Below are positions 1 to 8,711 of a stretch of DNA of 64,000 bases, piece after piece. A program made the translations under genes and the position numbers. Origin of the DNA: Bin5 sp009843665 (GTDB lineage: Bacteria; Chloroflexota; Anaerolineae; Caldilineales; Caldilineaceae). Within the stretch, counting starts at the first letter, position 1. Every line of letters begins with the position of its first letter. The stretch is from positions 5,270,001 to 5,334,000 of the forward strand of contig OZ244818.1 of NCBI GenBank assembly GCA_965220285.1, read 5' to 3'. The notes under the pieces were generated by a model that did not search any database, was not told the origin of the DNA, and was given only the letters and a program-made list of their open reading frames with translations.

Positions 1-456
1 ACCCATCTGGACGCCGGCCATGTCAACGGCGTTATAGCCAACCGAAGGCATGACAAAGAGTGCGGCCGTAGCCTCATCCACACCATGTGGCAGATGCGCC
101 ACTTCTGCATCTTCGGGCATGAGGGAATGGGAGGCGTGTGCCCCGGAACAGACTGTCACCGCCTGCCCGTCGACTATCATGGGAATGTAGTTGCGGCGGA
201 AGTACACCTTGTCACCCACCCCAAACTTAGTTACTTCCGCGCCTGCATCCTCCACGTAACCAACGGCCTGGTATCCCGTGGCGACCGGGTAGGGCCCATA
301 GTTTATCTTGTTGCGGATTACAGCGAACTCCGTGCCCACGCTGACACCGGACCAGGCACAACGTACCAGCAACTCATTGGGCGCGAGCCTGGGGATTTGG
401 AACTCCTGCAGGCAGAATTGCTGCTGTTCCGTACAGATGAGCACACTGCTTTTCAT
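1..456 (-). CDS. MDR-superfamily (zinc-type alcohol dehydrogenase-like) oxidoreductase, N-terminal part
   Basis: The minus strand is open from an ATG at 456 to the window edge (152 codons seen), so only the N-terminal part is visible. The protein starts MKSSVLICTEQQQFCLQEF and continues as a GroES-like domain, with the typical VSVGTEFAVIR, GYQAVGYVEDAG and GVGDKVYF segments of medium-chain dehydrogenases and quinone reductases. These enzymes use NAD(P)H in the cytosol; the nucleotide-binding half lies outside the window, so the substrate cannot be guessed. An AGGAAGGG stretch about 10 bases upstream of the ATG could act as ribosome binding site. Family call is fairly safe; specificity unknown. 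Confidence 0.7.
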   Translation of the reverse strand, partial: MKSSVLICTEQQQFCLQEFQIPRLAPNELLVRCAWSGVSVGTEFAVIRNKINYGPYPVATGYQAVGYVEDAGAEVTKFGVGDKVYFRRNYIPMIVDGQAVTVCSGAHASHSLMPEDAEVAHLPHGVDEATAALFVMPSVGYNAVDMAGVQMG

Positions 457-940
457 GGTGGGGTTGCCCTTCCTGCAAATGGATGATGTAACCCGGCGAC
501 TGCATGGTTCGCATTCCGCTGACTTCAGGGTTGGTGCAAACCATGACTTTCATCTTTCCAGCTACAAGCTCAGGCAGAGTACTAAAGTAGGCCCAAACTG
601 TCAATGAACAGAGGAGAGGCCTTACAGCAGTCTGCTCTGCAAGAGCAGCGCTTTTCAGGGTTCGTCTAAGGGAGACGGCGGGGCTCACGGAGCCGACAGA
701 GAGCGGCTCCCACACCGTCCAACTATCTCTCGAATCAGAAGTCAGAATGTCTGGACACGCCAGATGACTGCCAGGATCGTGCCGCCGGTCCAAGGAACAG
801 TAGTTTACCGAATCACCAGAACTCTGGTATGCACGCCCGTTGTATGAGAAAATGCGTTTTGTTGCGCCGCCCTTTCAGAATCACTCGAGCGGGCTGCGAA
901 TGCAGAAGGCGTTCCAAGCCCTCTAGTCGGAGTAGGGACA
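457..940. other. intergenic stretch, no gene recognised
   Basis: About 480 bases between the divergent dehydrogenase-like gene and the membrane protein gene. Short open frames exist on both strands but none has a convincing start or protein-like sequence. It presumably holds the divergent promoters; no clear promoter pair was picked out. Confidence 0.4.
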
Positions 941-3118
941 ATGTTCGAAAGCGTGCCTGGGGTAGTTGGCACTGTCGCTAGTTCAGAATCCAAAGAGTCA
1001 GGCCAGAAAGGGCTGCGCATCATTTCTGTTGTCATCGTTGCGGCCCTGACCGTAGCCGTGGTTCTGCTCCGTCTCTACAGGCTCGACGAACTGCCGGCAG
1101 GGATCCAGGTCAGCGAAGCCTTGAACGGGGTGGACGCCCTCCGCGTTCTTGGCGGCGAGCATGCGGTGTTCTTTCCTTCCGAGTTCAGCGGTCACGAGGG
1201 GCTGGTAGTCTACCTGATTGCGCTCTCGATTTCGGTATTGGGCCAGACCGATCTGGCGTTGCGCCTGCCGACGGCGCTGGCAAACGCAGGGACTGTATTT
1301 GTCGTATTCTGGTTGGGCCGGCTGCTATTTGGCAGAGACGGGACGGGTAGAGAAACCCCGTGGCGCGGCGTTTTCATCGGAGGCGTTGCATCGTGCCTGA
1401 TGGCGGTCTCGATTGGGCAGACCGTCCTGGGGCGGACGGTCTTTCGAGCAAATCATCTGCTCTTGCTACTTTCTCTTTGCCTGGCCTTGCTCTGGTGGGG
1501 TTGGAGGGAGCGAAACTGGTGGGCGGTGACGCTGGCCGGCGTCTGCGCCGGGTTGGTCCAATACACTTACATTCCGGCTCGCTTCACTCCTTTTCTCTTC
1601 GTTGCGTTCGGATTGAGTTTCATCATCCCACGTTACATTGGGGAGTCGAAAAGCGTAAAGTCAGAATTCCCCCGGATCCTTAACTTTGGGGGGGTAGCCA
1701 TCCTGGTTGCCGCACCGATACTGATATTTTTTGCGTTACATCCCGAACACTTCTTTTTGCGCAGTAACTCTCTCCTGGTTCTTCAGCCCGATGTCAGTCG
1801 GGGAAACCCACTTGGAACCCTCTTTGAGAGCGTAGTCTGGCATTTGGCCGCCTTTGGATTCAAGGGAGACGTAAGCTGGCGTCACAATTCTGGCTCTTTG
1901 CCGATGCTCAATCCGTGGGAGGCGGCATTTTTCTGGCTCGGCGCGGGCGTCGCTCTGTGGCGATGGCGGATGCCAGGCTGCAGGCTATTGCTCCTGTGGG
2001 CGGCTTTCCTGCTCCTGCCGGCGGTGATTGCAGTAGATTACGCCCCAAATACGCTCAGAATGCTGGGCGCCACACCACCTGTCTATCTGCTACTGGCATT
2101 CGGAGTCTGGGAAGCCTTTCAGTTTGCGAAGAATCGCTTTTTCCCGAACCGCGCGGTTGATGGCGCTGTGGCTTTAGCAGCCGTTGTTACGGTAGCCATA
2201 TCAGTTCAAGGCGTAATCGCGTTTCGAAATTACTTTGAAGTATGGGCGCATGAGCGAGGCGTTCAGTTCGCATACGAAGTTCCCTGGTCGGATTTTGCAC
2301 GCACGCTAGACAGCTTGCCTTCAGAAGATGGTGAAATCTACCTGGTGCCCAATTCCCTGACGCATCCCAGCCTGGACTACATTTACAAGGGTTCTGCCTC
2401 CGTCTTCTACTTTCCACGCGAAACAGCGGATCTTGAGTTTCTGGCCAGTGAGATCGAAGGAGCTCTGGCCAGGATGGAGAATCTGACAACAGTGAAGGTG
2501 GTCCAACTAAATAATGTCCACGTAGGCTGGATCGGCAACGACACTGGACGCGCAGCCGTCCTGTTGGGGAAATATGCTCAGTTTATCGACACCGAGCACT
2601 TCAGCGACTTTCGGATCCACAACTATAGGGACGTATCAATGGACCGGCCCTGGTCATTCTACGAACAGATGGCACCATTGGACGTCCAATACGATGGGGG
2701 CATATCACTTATGGGATTTGCCCTTGGGCAAGGCGTGGAGGAACACTCTTTCGACGGGCCGCTTGAGCTTGAGAGGGCCAAGCCCTTTTGGATAGCGCTG
2801 AGCTGGGAAACTTGGCAGGACCTGGAGGTCGAATTCTCTGTTTCATTGCGCTTGCATAGCACCGATGGAGAGGTAGTTTTTCAGGAAGACTCACTGTTGT
2901 GGAATCCGTTGCACCAACCCACGAGCGGATGGACGACGGGTGATAGAACGGCAACCCTATTCCAATTCAGTTTGCCTGCCGACCTGGCACCAGGCAGTTA
3001 CGACCTCAAACTCGTCGTTTACAATGTTGAAAACCTGGTGCCGACCGTCCAGGTTGGTGTGTGGGAGCCTGAGATCAGCTTAGCAAGAGTGGAGATTGCG
3101 GGCACCAACCAGGAATAG
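941..3118 (+). CDS. multi-pass membrane protein, GT39/ArnT-like glycosyltransferase
   Basis: A 725-residue protein with a transmembrane segment near residues 27-45 and about ten more hydrophobic helices to about residue 420, followed by a soluble C-terminal region of about 300 residues. After the first helix comes a short loop (LYRLDELPAGIQVSEA) in the position where GT39/PMT-type enzymes carry the acidic catalytic residue before an arginine/leucine-rich repeat helix (DALRVLGG); LALRLPTALANAGTVF also matches that family. Such proteins transfer sugars from polyprenyl-phosphate donors on the outer face of the membrane. The C-terminal part resembles the beta-rich accessory domains of Chloroflexota members. 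Acceptor unknown. ATG 941 is taken as start; no strong Shine-Dalgarno sequence precedes it. Confidence 0.65.
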   Translation: MFESVPGVVGTVASSESKESGQKGLRIISVVIVAALTVAVVLLRLYRLDELPAGIQVSEALNGVDALRVLGGEHAVFFPSEFSGHEGLVVYLIALSISVLGQTDLALRLPTALANAGTVFVVFWLGRLLFGRDGTGRETPWRGVFIGGVASCLMAVSIGQTVLGRTVFRANHLLLLLSLCLALLWWGWRERNWWAVTLAGVCAGLVQYTYIPARFTPFLFVAFGLSFIIPRYIGESKSVKSEFPRILNFGGVAILVAAPILIFFALHPEHFFLRSNSLLVLQPDVSRGNPLGTLFESVVWHLAAFGFKGDVSWRHNSGSLPMLNPWEAAFFWLGAGVALWRWRMPGCRLLLLWAAFLLLPAVIAVDYAPNTLRMLGATPPVYLLLAFGVWEAFQFAKNRFFPNRAVDGAVALAAVVTVAISVQGVIAFRNYFEVWAHERGVQFAYEVPWSDFARTLDSLPSEDGEIYLVPNSLTHPSLDYIYKGSASVFYFPRETADLEFLASEIEGALARMENLTTVKVVQLNNVHVGWIGNDTGRAAVLLGKYAQFIDTEHFSDFRIHNYRDVSMDRPWSFYEQMAPLDVQYDGGISLMGFALGQGVEEHSFDGPLELERAKPFWIALSWETWQDLEVEFSVSLRLHSTDGEVVFQEDSLLWNPLHQPTSGWTTGDRTATLFQFSLPADLAPGSYDLKLVVYNVENLVPTVQVGVWEPEISLARVEIAGTNQE

Positions 3119-3460
3119 CACTCGTTTGAAAAAGGCCAGCGACATGACTCAATCTTTCAGCTTTCTGCGTTTCCTATTATTGTCACTGAGCCTGACTTCC
3201 ACAATTATTGACGTACCTGTCTCTCCAATGGGGCCCAATAGAGATGCTCCAATGTCTGGCTGATTGGTGTGGCGAATGCTATAATCGGGCCTGGGCCGGT
3301 GCGATCGCCACCTCCAGGAGCTTGTGCGTGAGCGTATCCTGAGGTTTGCAGTTTTGACATCGGTTCGTTTTATCGGAGGCAACTGTAACCATTGGAGTCG
3401 TGTCCGCATCGTTGAGTACGCGAACCTGGAATCTGGTCCTACTGACAGAGAGGACATTGT
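3119..3460. other. intergenic stretch upstream of the one-carbon pair
   Basis: About 340 bases with no believable gene. It must contain the promoter for the fchA-folD pair, but I see no clear -35/-10 pair and no recognisable riboswitch. A GAGAGG ribosome binding site lies just before the GTG at 3461. Confidence 0.4.
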
Positions 3461-4108
3461 GTGACTGATTTTGATACAGCCGGGACAACCATAGAGACGT
3501 TTCTGAATGAGCTGGCCTCGGGTGAGTCCACGCCGGGCGGGGGAGCGGCTGCGGCTTTGACAGGCAGCCAGGCCGCGGCATTGCTGAGCATGGTCCTGAA
3601 CTTCTCAGTTGGCCGCAAAAAGTACGCGGCGGTGGAAGAGGAGTTGCGTGGTCACTTGTCGCGAACGGAGGGGATGCGTGCCGAACTCCTGAATCTTGCA
3701 GACAAGGATGCCGAGGCATTTGGCGCGGTGGCCGCCTGTTTCGCCATGCCCCGTACCACGGAGGAGGAGAGGGCGGCCCGAACCAAGTCTATGCAGGCCG
3801 CTTTGCGCGGGGCCGCTGAAGTGCCATTCGAGATCGCGACGCTCTGCGCCCACATATTGGAAGTGACGGCTCCGGTCGCCGAAAAGGGAAACTCCAACGT
3901 CGTCAGTGATGCGGCGACCGCCGCGCACCTTGCCCAGGCCGCCCTTGACAGTGCCCTTGTCAACGTTGATATCAACCTGAAGTGGCTCAAGGACGAGGAG
4001 TACGTAACCAGGATGCAGGCCGAAGTAGCGGCGTTGAGAGCGTCTGCTGAGAAGAACTATTCTGCCGCACGCGCCGCATGCACGAGAACACTGGGCGTTG
4101 AGATATGA
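3461..4108 (+). CDS. fchA: cyclodeaminase/cyclohydrolase family protein (methenyl-THF cyclohydrolase FchA-like)
   Basis: A 215-residue all-helical protein starting at GTG 3461 after a GAGAGG ribosome binding site. The N-terminal segment ELASGESTPGGGAAAALTGS is the signature of the formiminotransferase-cyclodeaminase C-terminal/FchA family, as is EVTAPVAEKGNSNVVSDAAT further on. Free-standing members hydrolyse 5,10-methenyl-tetrahydrofolate to 10-formyl-tetrahydrofolate or deaminate formimino-tetrahydrofolate. The stop overlaps the folD start (ATGA), so the two are co-translated. No glutamate formiminotransferase or histidine-degradation gene lies nearby, which favours the cyclohydrolase role; that is inference supported by the altered FolD active site next door. 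Confidence 0.85.
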   Translation: MTDFDTAGTTIETFLNELASGESTPGGGAAAALTGSQAAALLSMVLNFSVGRKKYAAVEEELRGHLSRTEGMRAELLNLADKDAEAFGAVAACFAMPRTTEEERAARTKSMQAALRGAAEVPFEIATLCAHILEVTAPVAEKGNSNVVSDAATAAHLAQAALDSALVNVDINLKWLKDEEYVTRMQAEVAALRASAEKNYSAARAACTRTLGVEI

Positions 4109-4971
4109 CCGCACTTCTCTTGAAGGGTCGAGAAACTTCCAGACAGTTGCAGTCTGACCTGGCCATGAGCTTTGCGGAACTGGCCGCAGCTACCCGCGTG
4201 CAGCCCACCCTGGCTGCGTTACAGGTCGGAGCTGATGCGGCCGCATCAGGCTACTTACGGGCCATTCGCCGGGCTTGCCAGGGAGTCGAAGCGACTTTGC
4301 GGCCCGTCGTACTGCCTGAGGAAAGCAGCCAGGGCGAGGTCAAGGCGGCGCTGACGGAACTGAACGAGGACGGGTCGGTACATGGGATCATGGTGCTGGA
4401 GCCGTTGCCGGACCATATCGACAGTACGCAGTTGATTGACCTCCTGAGCCCTGCCAAGGACGTGGACGGCGTTCACCCGTTGAACGCCGGACGGCTGGCC
4501 GCGCAACGTGAGCCTCATTTCGTGCCGGCCACGCCCGCAGGAGCAATGAAGTTGCTGGAAGAGGCGGACGTGGACTTCAAAGGCAAGCGTGCGGTGGTGA
4601 TCGGGCGCAGCGATATTGTGGGCAAGCCGATGGCCCTCCTTTTGCTGCATCGACATTGTACGGTAACCATCGCACACAGCCGTACGGAGAATCTACCCGC
4701 AGTTGCGCGGCAGGCGGACATTTTGTGCGTGGCCGTGGGCCGGCCGGCGATGGTAACCGGGGAGTGGGTAAAGCCCGGAGCAGTCGTCGTGGATTTCGGT
4801 ACTACCTACGTGGAGGGCGCCTTGAAGGGTGATTGCGATCAGGAAAGCGTGGCAGCGGTGGCGGGAAAGTTTACGCCCGTGCCGGGCGGAACGGGCCCGA
4901 TGACAAACGTCATGTTGATGCGCAATTTGCTCAGCGCTTACCGCAGCCTGGTTGCAGGCCCAGGCACCTAG
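4105..4971 (+). CDS. folD: FolD-type methylene-THF dehydrogenase, probably cyclohydrolase-defective
   Basis: A 288-residue FolD homologue, the usual length, with VVIGRSDIVGKPMA in the NADP site, KDVDGVHP and PVPGGTGPMT. FolD enzymes normally oxidise methylene-THF and then hydrolyse methenyl-THF. In E. coli numbering Tyr50 and Asp121 are kept, but the catalytic Lys54 is Ile (codon ATT at 4264-4266) and Gln98 is Leu (codon CTG at 4396-4398). Lys and Gln at these places are needed for the cyclohydrolase step, so this enzyme is probably a dehydrogenase only. The overlapping fchA upstream could supply the missing step. The 3' end overlaps the convergent RNase H-like gene by four bases. Confidence 0.9.
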   Translation: MTALLLKGRETSRQLQSDLAMSFAELAAATRVQPTLAALQVGADAAASGYLRAIRRACQGVEATLRPVVLPEESSQGEVKAALTELNEDGSVHGIMVLEPLPDHIDSTQLIDLLSPAKDVDGVHPLNAGRLAAQREPHFVPATPAGAMKLLEEADVDFKGKRAVVIGRSDIVGKPMALLLLHRHCTVTIAHSRTENLPAVARQADILCVAVGRPAMVTGEWVKPGAVVVDFGTTYVEGALKGDCDQESVAAVAGKFTPVPGGTGPMTNVMLMRNLLSAYRSLVAGPGT

Positions 4972-5714
4972 TGTCCCAGGATTTCGACGCTTTTTTCGCG
5001 CGAGTGATGATTGAGTTCCCACTCGCCAAAATTGCCAAGCAGATCTCTTGCTTTCTCCAGCCGCACCTGGAGTCGAGGCTCTTTGCACGCCCACTCTCCC
5101 CGCACCTGGCTGCAGACCAGCAGCGAATCACCCCAGACAGTTAAGGTTGCCGACTGCGGGTTGATCTGAAGATCCTCCATGCGGTCGAGGACTGCTTCCA
5201 GGGCCGCAATGAGGGTGTCGTACTCGGCTTCATTGTTGGTTGCCTGATCCCCGAATGTCAGTTGAACTATCTCTCCAGGGTAGCCCGGCCAATCCAGTGC
5301 GAAGCTTCCGTAGCCTTCTCCGGGATTGCCGCGGCTGCCTCCGTCGAAGACGATGCTTATCGGGTCCTTGGGAGCCTGGTCCGGTAAAGGTGAGGGGGCA
5401 GGTTGCCCGGCTCCCTGTTGCTCGGCGGGGTCAGCGGGGGCGGGGCCGCTGTCTGGAGAGCGCGGCACAGAGACCTGGTGCCGGTCGGCCGGCCGGGGCG
5501 GTCCCGGCCGGTGGGTTTCACGCAGGTCGCGCAATTTGCTTTTTGCGAGTGTGTTGCGGGGCACCGAGAGGGCGATACGTAAAGGGTCCCGATCCGAGAG
5601 CAGGTCTTCAGCTTCGATGAGGCCCATGGCCTTCAAGTGACGAAAGAGCACGCGTCTCTGCCTGGGTGCAAGGCGTCCGATCTGGTTGACAAGCTGATCC
5701 AATTTGCGATTCAC
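4968..5714 (-). CDS. RNase HI-fold protein (reverse transcriptase-like/RnhA family)
   Basis: A 248-residue protein. Residues 1-110 form a helical, then proline-rich N-terminal extension; the rest is an RNase H domain starting ISIVFDGGSRGNPGEGYG (first catalytic Asp), then TNNEAEY (Glu) and WGDSLLVCSQVRGEW (second Asp). RNase HI cleaves RNA in RNA-DNA hybrids. The protein ends ELNHHSREKSVEILGH just where the family has a final Asp in an A-D-x-L segment, so the fourth acidic residue is missing. A run of six A residues on the coding strand lies in this place, but neither other frame restores the motif. It converges on and overlaps folD by four bases. Confidence 0.75.
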   Translation of the reverse strand: MNRKLDQLVNQIGRLAPRQRRVLFRHLKAMGLIEAEDLLSDRDPLRIALSVPRNTLAKSKLRDLRETHRPGPPRPADRHQVSVPRSPDSGPAPADPAEQQGAGQPAPSPLPDQAPKDPISIVFDGGSRGNPGEGYGSFALDWPGYPGEIVQLTFGDQATNNEAEYDTLIAALEAVLDRMEDLQINPQSATLTVWGDSLLVCSQVRGEWACKEPRLQVRLEKARDLLGNFGEWELNHHSREKSVEILGH

Positions 5715-5883
5715 TTCACGTTTGCCTTGCGTTACGGGACTGCCATTTCAATTCAAGGAGATTGACCGCTACCAAGATGAACATGAAGGGGGTTAATGCC
5801 GAGGACGATCGCTTGAGGGCCTATGAGGACGCGGACTGGATGGAGAGAGGCACGTGAGGGAATCCGTCGACTGCGTTGAAGCG

Positions 5884-6747
5884 CTAAGCCGGCTGGCGCT
5901 CTTTTTTCAGGGCAGCCTGCGCTTTTTCCCATAGGAAGAGAAGGTTCGCCTGGTGGAAGTTCTGGACCAGGCCGCCGAGGGCGATGCGCGAGCGGCCAAA
6001 CTCCTCGATATCGTGATTCAGAAGCTCTCTCCTGGCTGCACCATTCGTGATGAGTCGATCGACCAGTTCCTCGACGTCGTTCAGGTATTGAATGCTATCC
6101 TCGATGCTGGGCGTTACTTCACCTCGCAAGAGAATGTCCCCGTGGCCCTGGACAATCGTCTCCAAATTGAACTCGTGCAGACTGTGCAAAGACTGTTTGA
6201 ATTTTTCGATATCGGCTAGCGGAGAGGCGATTACCGGTACAGGCATCATCAGGTCGCTGGCGAACAGCACTTTTTCTTCTCTTACGTGCACCACGCACAC
6301 GTCCGGGCCAGGGCCAGGCGCGTGCATTATGTGGGCGGTTTTGTCTCCCAAGCGAATGACGGACCCTTCGTTGAATATGATCTTGGGCAGTCGGATTTCG
6401 ACGCGCATGAGCTCGGCGGTATGCTCTCTTGCCTCTTCCAGAGCTCGGCGGCCATAGCGAATGAGCAGGTCGCGGGCAGACTCGTGGGCGATTAATTCCG
6501 CTTCCGGGAAAAGGCAGGACCCGTAGACATGATCGGCGTGGCTGATCGTGTTTACGAGGTAGCGGATGCCGGCGGGACAGACCTGATCGGCAAAGTCGAT
6601 GATTTGCCTGGTTTCTGAGGGGAAGGGCAGTGTGTCGATCAGAATGCCCCCTTCAGAGGATACGACCAGCCCGGCGTTCACCTCTGCGTACAGGGCACTG
6701 GTGAACACCCAAGTATCATCCGCAACCCTTGTGCGCGTAATCGCCAC
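5884..6747 (-). CDS. MBL-fold metallo-hydrolase
   Basis: A 287-residue metallo-beta-lactamase-fold protein. The metal-binding HxxDH-like segment is NTISHADHVYGSCLF (residues 67-81), with a further His in LIAHESARDLL, a third ligand in AHIMHAPGPGPD, the bridging Asp in VLFASDLMMPVP and a late His in VQGHGDILLRGE. Such enzymes are Zn or Fe hydrolases of very varied substrates. It starts at ATG 6747 and stands apart from its neighbours by more than 150 bases on each side. No substrate can be assigned. Confidence 0.8.
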   Translation of the reverse strand: MAITRTRVADDTWVFTSALYAEVNAGLVVSSEGGILIDTLPFPSETRQIIDFADQVCPAGIRYLVNTISHADHVYGSCLFPEAELIAHESARDLLIRYGRRALEEAREHTAELMRVEIRLPKIIFNEGSVIRLGDKTAHIMHAPGPGPDVCVVHVREEKVLFASDLMMPVPVIASPLADIEKFKQSLHSLHEFNLETIVQGHGDILLRGEVTPSIEDSIQYLNDVEELVDRLITNGAARRELLNHDIEEFGRSRIALGGLVQNFHQANLLFLWEKAQAALKKERQPA

Positions 6748-7015
6748 TCTCTACATCCCCTTCCGCAATTTCCAGGCCAGGGCAGGTGTCGAAAAGCGAA
6801 TTATATCACAGTCCGAACAGTCGGGGCAATGGGGCAACCAGTTTAATGGAAACAATCGAGGCGGGCAAACTGGGGACGTAACGATCGGGATTACAGCCGA
6901 ATTGAGCCTGTTGCACGCTGCAGAAGAGCATGAAACACACGGGAGGAGGATATGACATACGGTGAATAGGAGGTCTCGCAAGTTGCGAATGCCTGCCTGG
7001 CTTCGCTGCGTGTCG

Positions 7016-7906
7016 CTATCGTAAGTCCAATCCCCGGCGATCCGTGTGTGCGCGCAAGAGATGTCCTTCGATGCTCGTCACATAGAGGTCCCGAAGTTCG
7101 CTTCCGCCAAACGTGCAGTTGGTGGGGCTGTCGCAGGGCAAGGGATGTGTTTCCAAGACTCTGCCGTTGGGTGCGAAAACGTAGATCATTCCCCCGGGCC
7201 CGCTGGCGCCCGAACCGGCGGTGGCAACAATGTTGCCGTCGCTGTCCAGGCACATACCATCCACGCCGCGGTGTGGATAGAAATTGTGGAGCACTTCATA
7301 ACGGCCTACAATGGCGCCTTCTTCTTCCGACCCGTTCTCGTTGATGGGATAGGCTCTGAGTTCGCGACTTTCTCCCTCGCCGTGTTTGCTTTGGGCGACG
7401 TAGAGTACGGTCTCATCGGGTGAGAGCAGGAGTCCATTGGGAGCGGTGGTGTCGAAAGTTACGCGCTGCGGGCGCCAGGTTCCGTCTTCTTGCCTGGTCA
7501 ACCTGTACACGGACTCGTGGTCCAACTCCATGTCATCGCGGAAATCGCCGTAACGGGGATCGGTAAACCAGATCCTGCCTGCGCTATCGATCGCCAGATC
7601 ATTGGGGCTGTTAAGGCGTCGTCCAGCGTATTCCGAGCAGACTACGACGGTCTCCCGGCCTTCCTGGTACTGGACCATTTGGCGGCCACCACCTTCACAG
7701 GCGTTGAGAATGCCGTCGGCGTTCAACATGAGCCCGTTGGCCTCATTCGTGCCTTCGCGCCAAACGCTGACCTGACCGGTGGCCGGGTCGTAGCGCATAA
7801 TGCGGCTGTTGGGAATGTTGGTAAACAGGAGCGAACTGCCATCCCAGACCGGCCCTTCCGTCAGACCGATCGGTTCCAGCAGAGTTTCAAACTGCCATGC
7901 CATCAC
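7016..7906 (-). CDS. SMP-30/gluconolactonase/LRE family protein
   Basis: A 296-residue six-bladed propeller protein. Blade motifs include GPVWDGSSLLFTNIPNSR, NSPNDLAIDSAGRIWFTDPR, NGLLLSPDETVLYVAQS and GVDGMCLDSDGNIVATAG, the spacing seen in calcium- or zinc-dependent lactonases such as gluconolactonase. The metal ligands (an early Glu, the Asn of NSPND and the Asp of GVDGM) are all present, so it should be active. It lies nine bases downstream of a sugar phosphate isomerase-like gene on the same strand, which suggests that both act on the same sugar or sugar-acid pathway. Substrate is inference only. Confidence 0.85.
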   Translation of the reverse strand: MMAWQFETLLEPIGLTEGPVWDGSSLLFTNIPNSRIMRYDPATGQVSVWREGTNEANGLMLNADGILNACEGGGRQMVQYQEGRETVVVCSEYAGRRLNSPNDLAIDSAGRIWFTDPRYGDFRDDMELDHESVYRLTRQEDGTWRPQRVTFDTTAPNGLLLSPDETVLYVAQSKHGEGESRELRAYPINENGSEEEGAIVGRYEVLHNFYPHRGVDGMCLDSDGNIVATAGSGASGPGGMIYVFAPNGRVLETHPLPCDSPTNCTFGGSELRDLYVTSIEGHLLRAHTDRRGLDLR

Positions 7907-7915
7907 TGCATCTCC

Positions 7916-8707
7916 CTAAGGTTCGAGTGCGAAATCTGATCCACAATCAATAGCAATCTGACGACTTCGCTCCAGGGCTTGATATGGGTCATCCAGCAGC
8001 GGGCTCAGCTCAAGGCTGACAGCGCCGTCGTAACCGATGTCCTGCAGTGCCCTGAAGGTGTCGCGTAGAGTTTCGGTGGTCAAAACACCGTCTAGCAGCG
8101 CCCAATGCAGGTCTCCTTGCCCGTCATTGTCGTCGAGGTGGACATAGTACAGACGACTGCCGGCGGAATTGATGACTGCAGCCGGATCTTCGCCGGTCAT
8201 TTGGACGTGTCCAATGTCGAAGAGTAGCCCCAGATTTGGATGGTCGATAGCGTCTATGAATTCCAAGGTGGCCGAAGCGGTGGGAAGCGCGGTCCCGGGG
8301 AAGTGCTCGATGCAGAGTCTGACGCCGTGCCTTGCGGCGTCTTCGGCCGCCTGCTCGAGAGAATTGGCGTAGCGGCTCAATGTGGCAGGGCTGTCGTCCT
8401 TTCCGGGCACCAGGTAGACTGCGTTCCCGCCCAGCGCGACGCACTGCTTCACAACGCCCTCAACATGCGTGACGCCCCTACTGCGGGCGTCAGCGTCCGG
8501 ACCCTCGAGGGCGGCGTCCTCAGGCACGCCGAAAGAGGCTGCCACTGAAGAGACGCTGAGGGAATAGGTTTCGCGCAGGTTCCGAGCGCCTCCTTCGATC
8601 AGAAAATCGGGCCTGACGTCGATCCTGTGGAATCCCAAGGACCGCATGTCAGAGAGGACTTCCGAAGGGTGAGCAGTCAGAGCCCACACACAACACGACA
8701 GATACAT
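7916..8707 (-). CDS. sugar phosphate isomerase/epimerase-like TIM-barrel protein
   Basis: A 263-residue protein of the xylose isomerase-like (AP endonuclease 2) fold. Metal-binding segments are RLCIEHFPG (Glu), LLFDIGHVQM (Asp, His), YVHLDDNDG (His, Asp) and AVSLELSP (Glu). Members isomerise or epimerise keto-sugars and inositol derivatives with a divalent metal. The gene lies four bases below an unknown 476-residue gene and nine above an SMP-30 lactonase-like gene, so the three are probably one transcript. The start at ATG 8707 gives the usual N-terminus for the family. Confidence 0.8.
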   Translation of the reverse strand: MYLSCCVWALTAHPSEVLSDMRSLGFHRIDVRPDFLIEGGARNLRETYSLSVSSVAASFGVPEDAALEGPDADARSRGVTHVEGVVKQCVALGGNAVYLVPGKDDSPATLSRYANSLEQAAEDAARHGVRLCIEHFPGTALPTASATLEFIDAIDHPNLGLLFDIGHVQMTGEDPAAVINSAGSRLYYVHLDDNDGQGDLHWALLDGVLTTETLRDTFRALQDIGYDGAVSLELSPLLDDPYQALERSRQIAIDCGSDFALEP

Positions 8708-8711
8708 TGGC

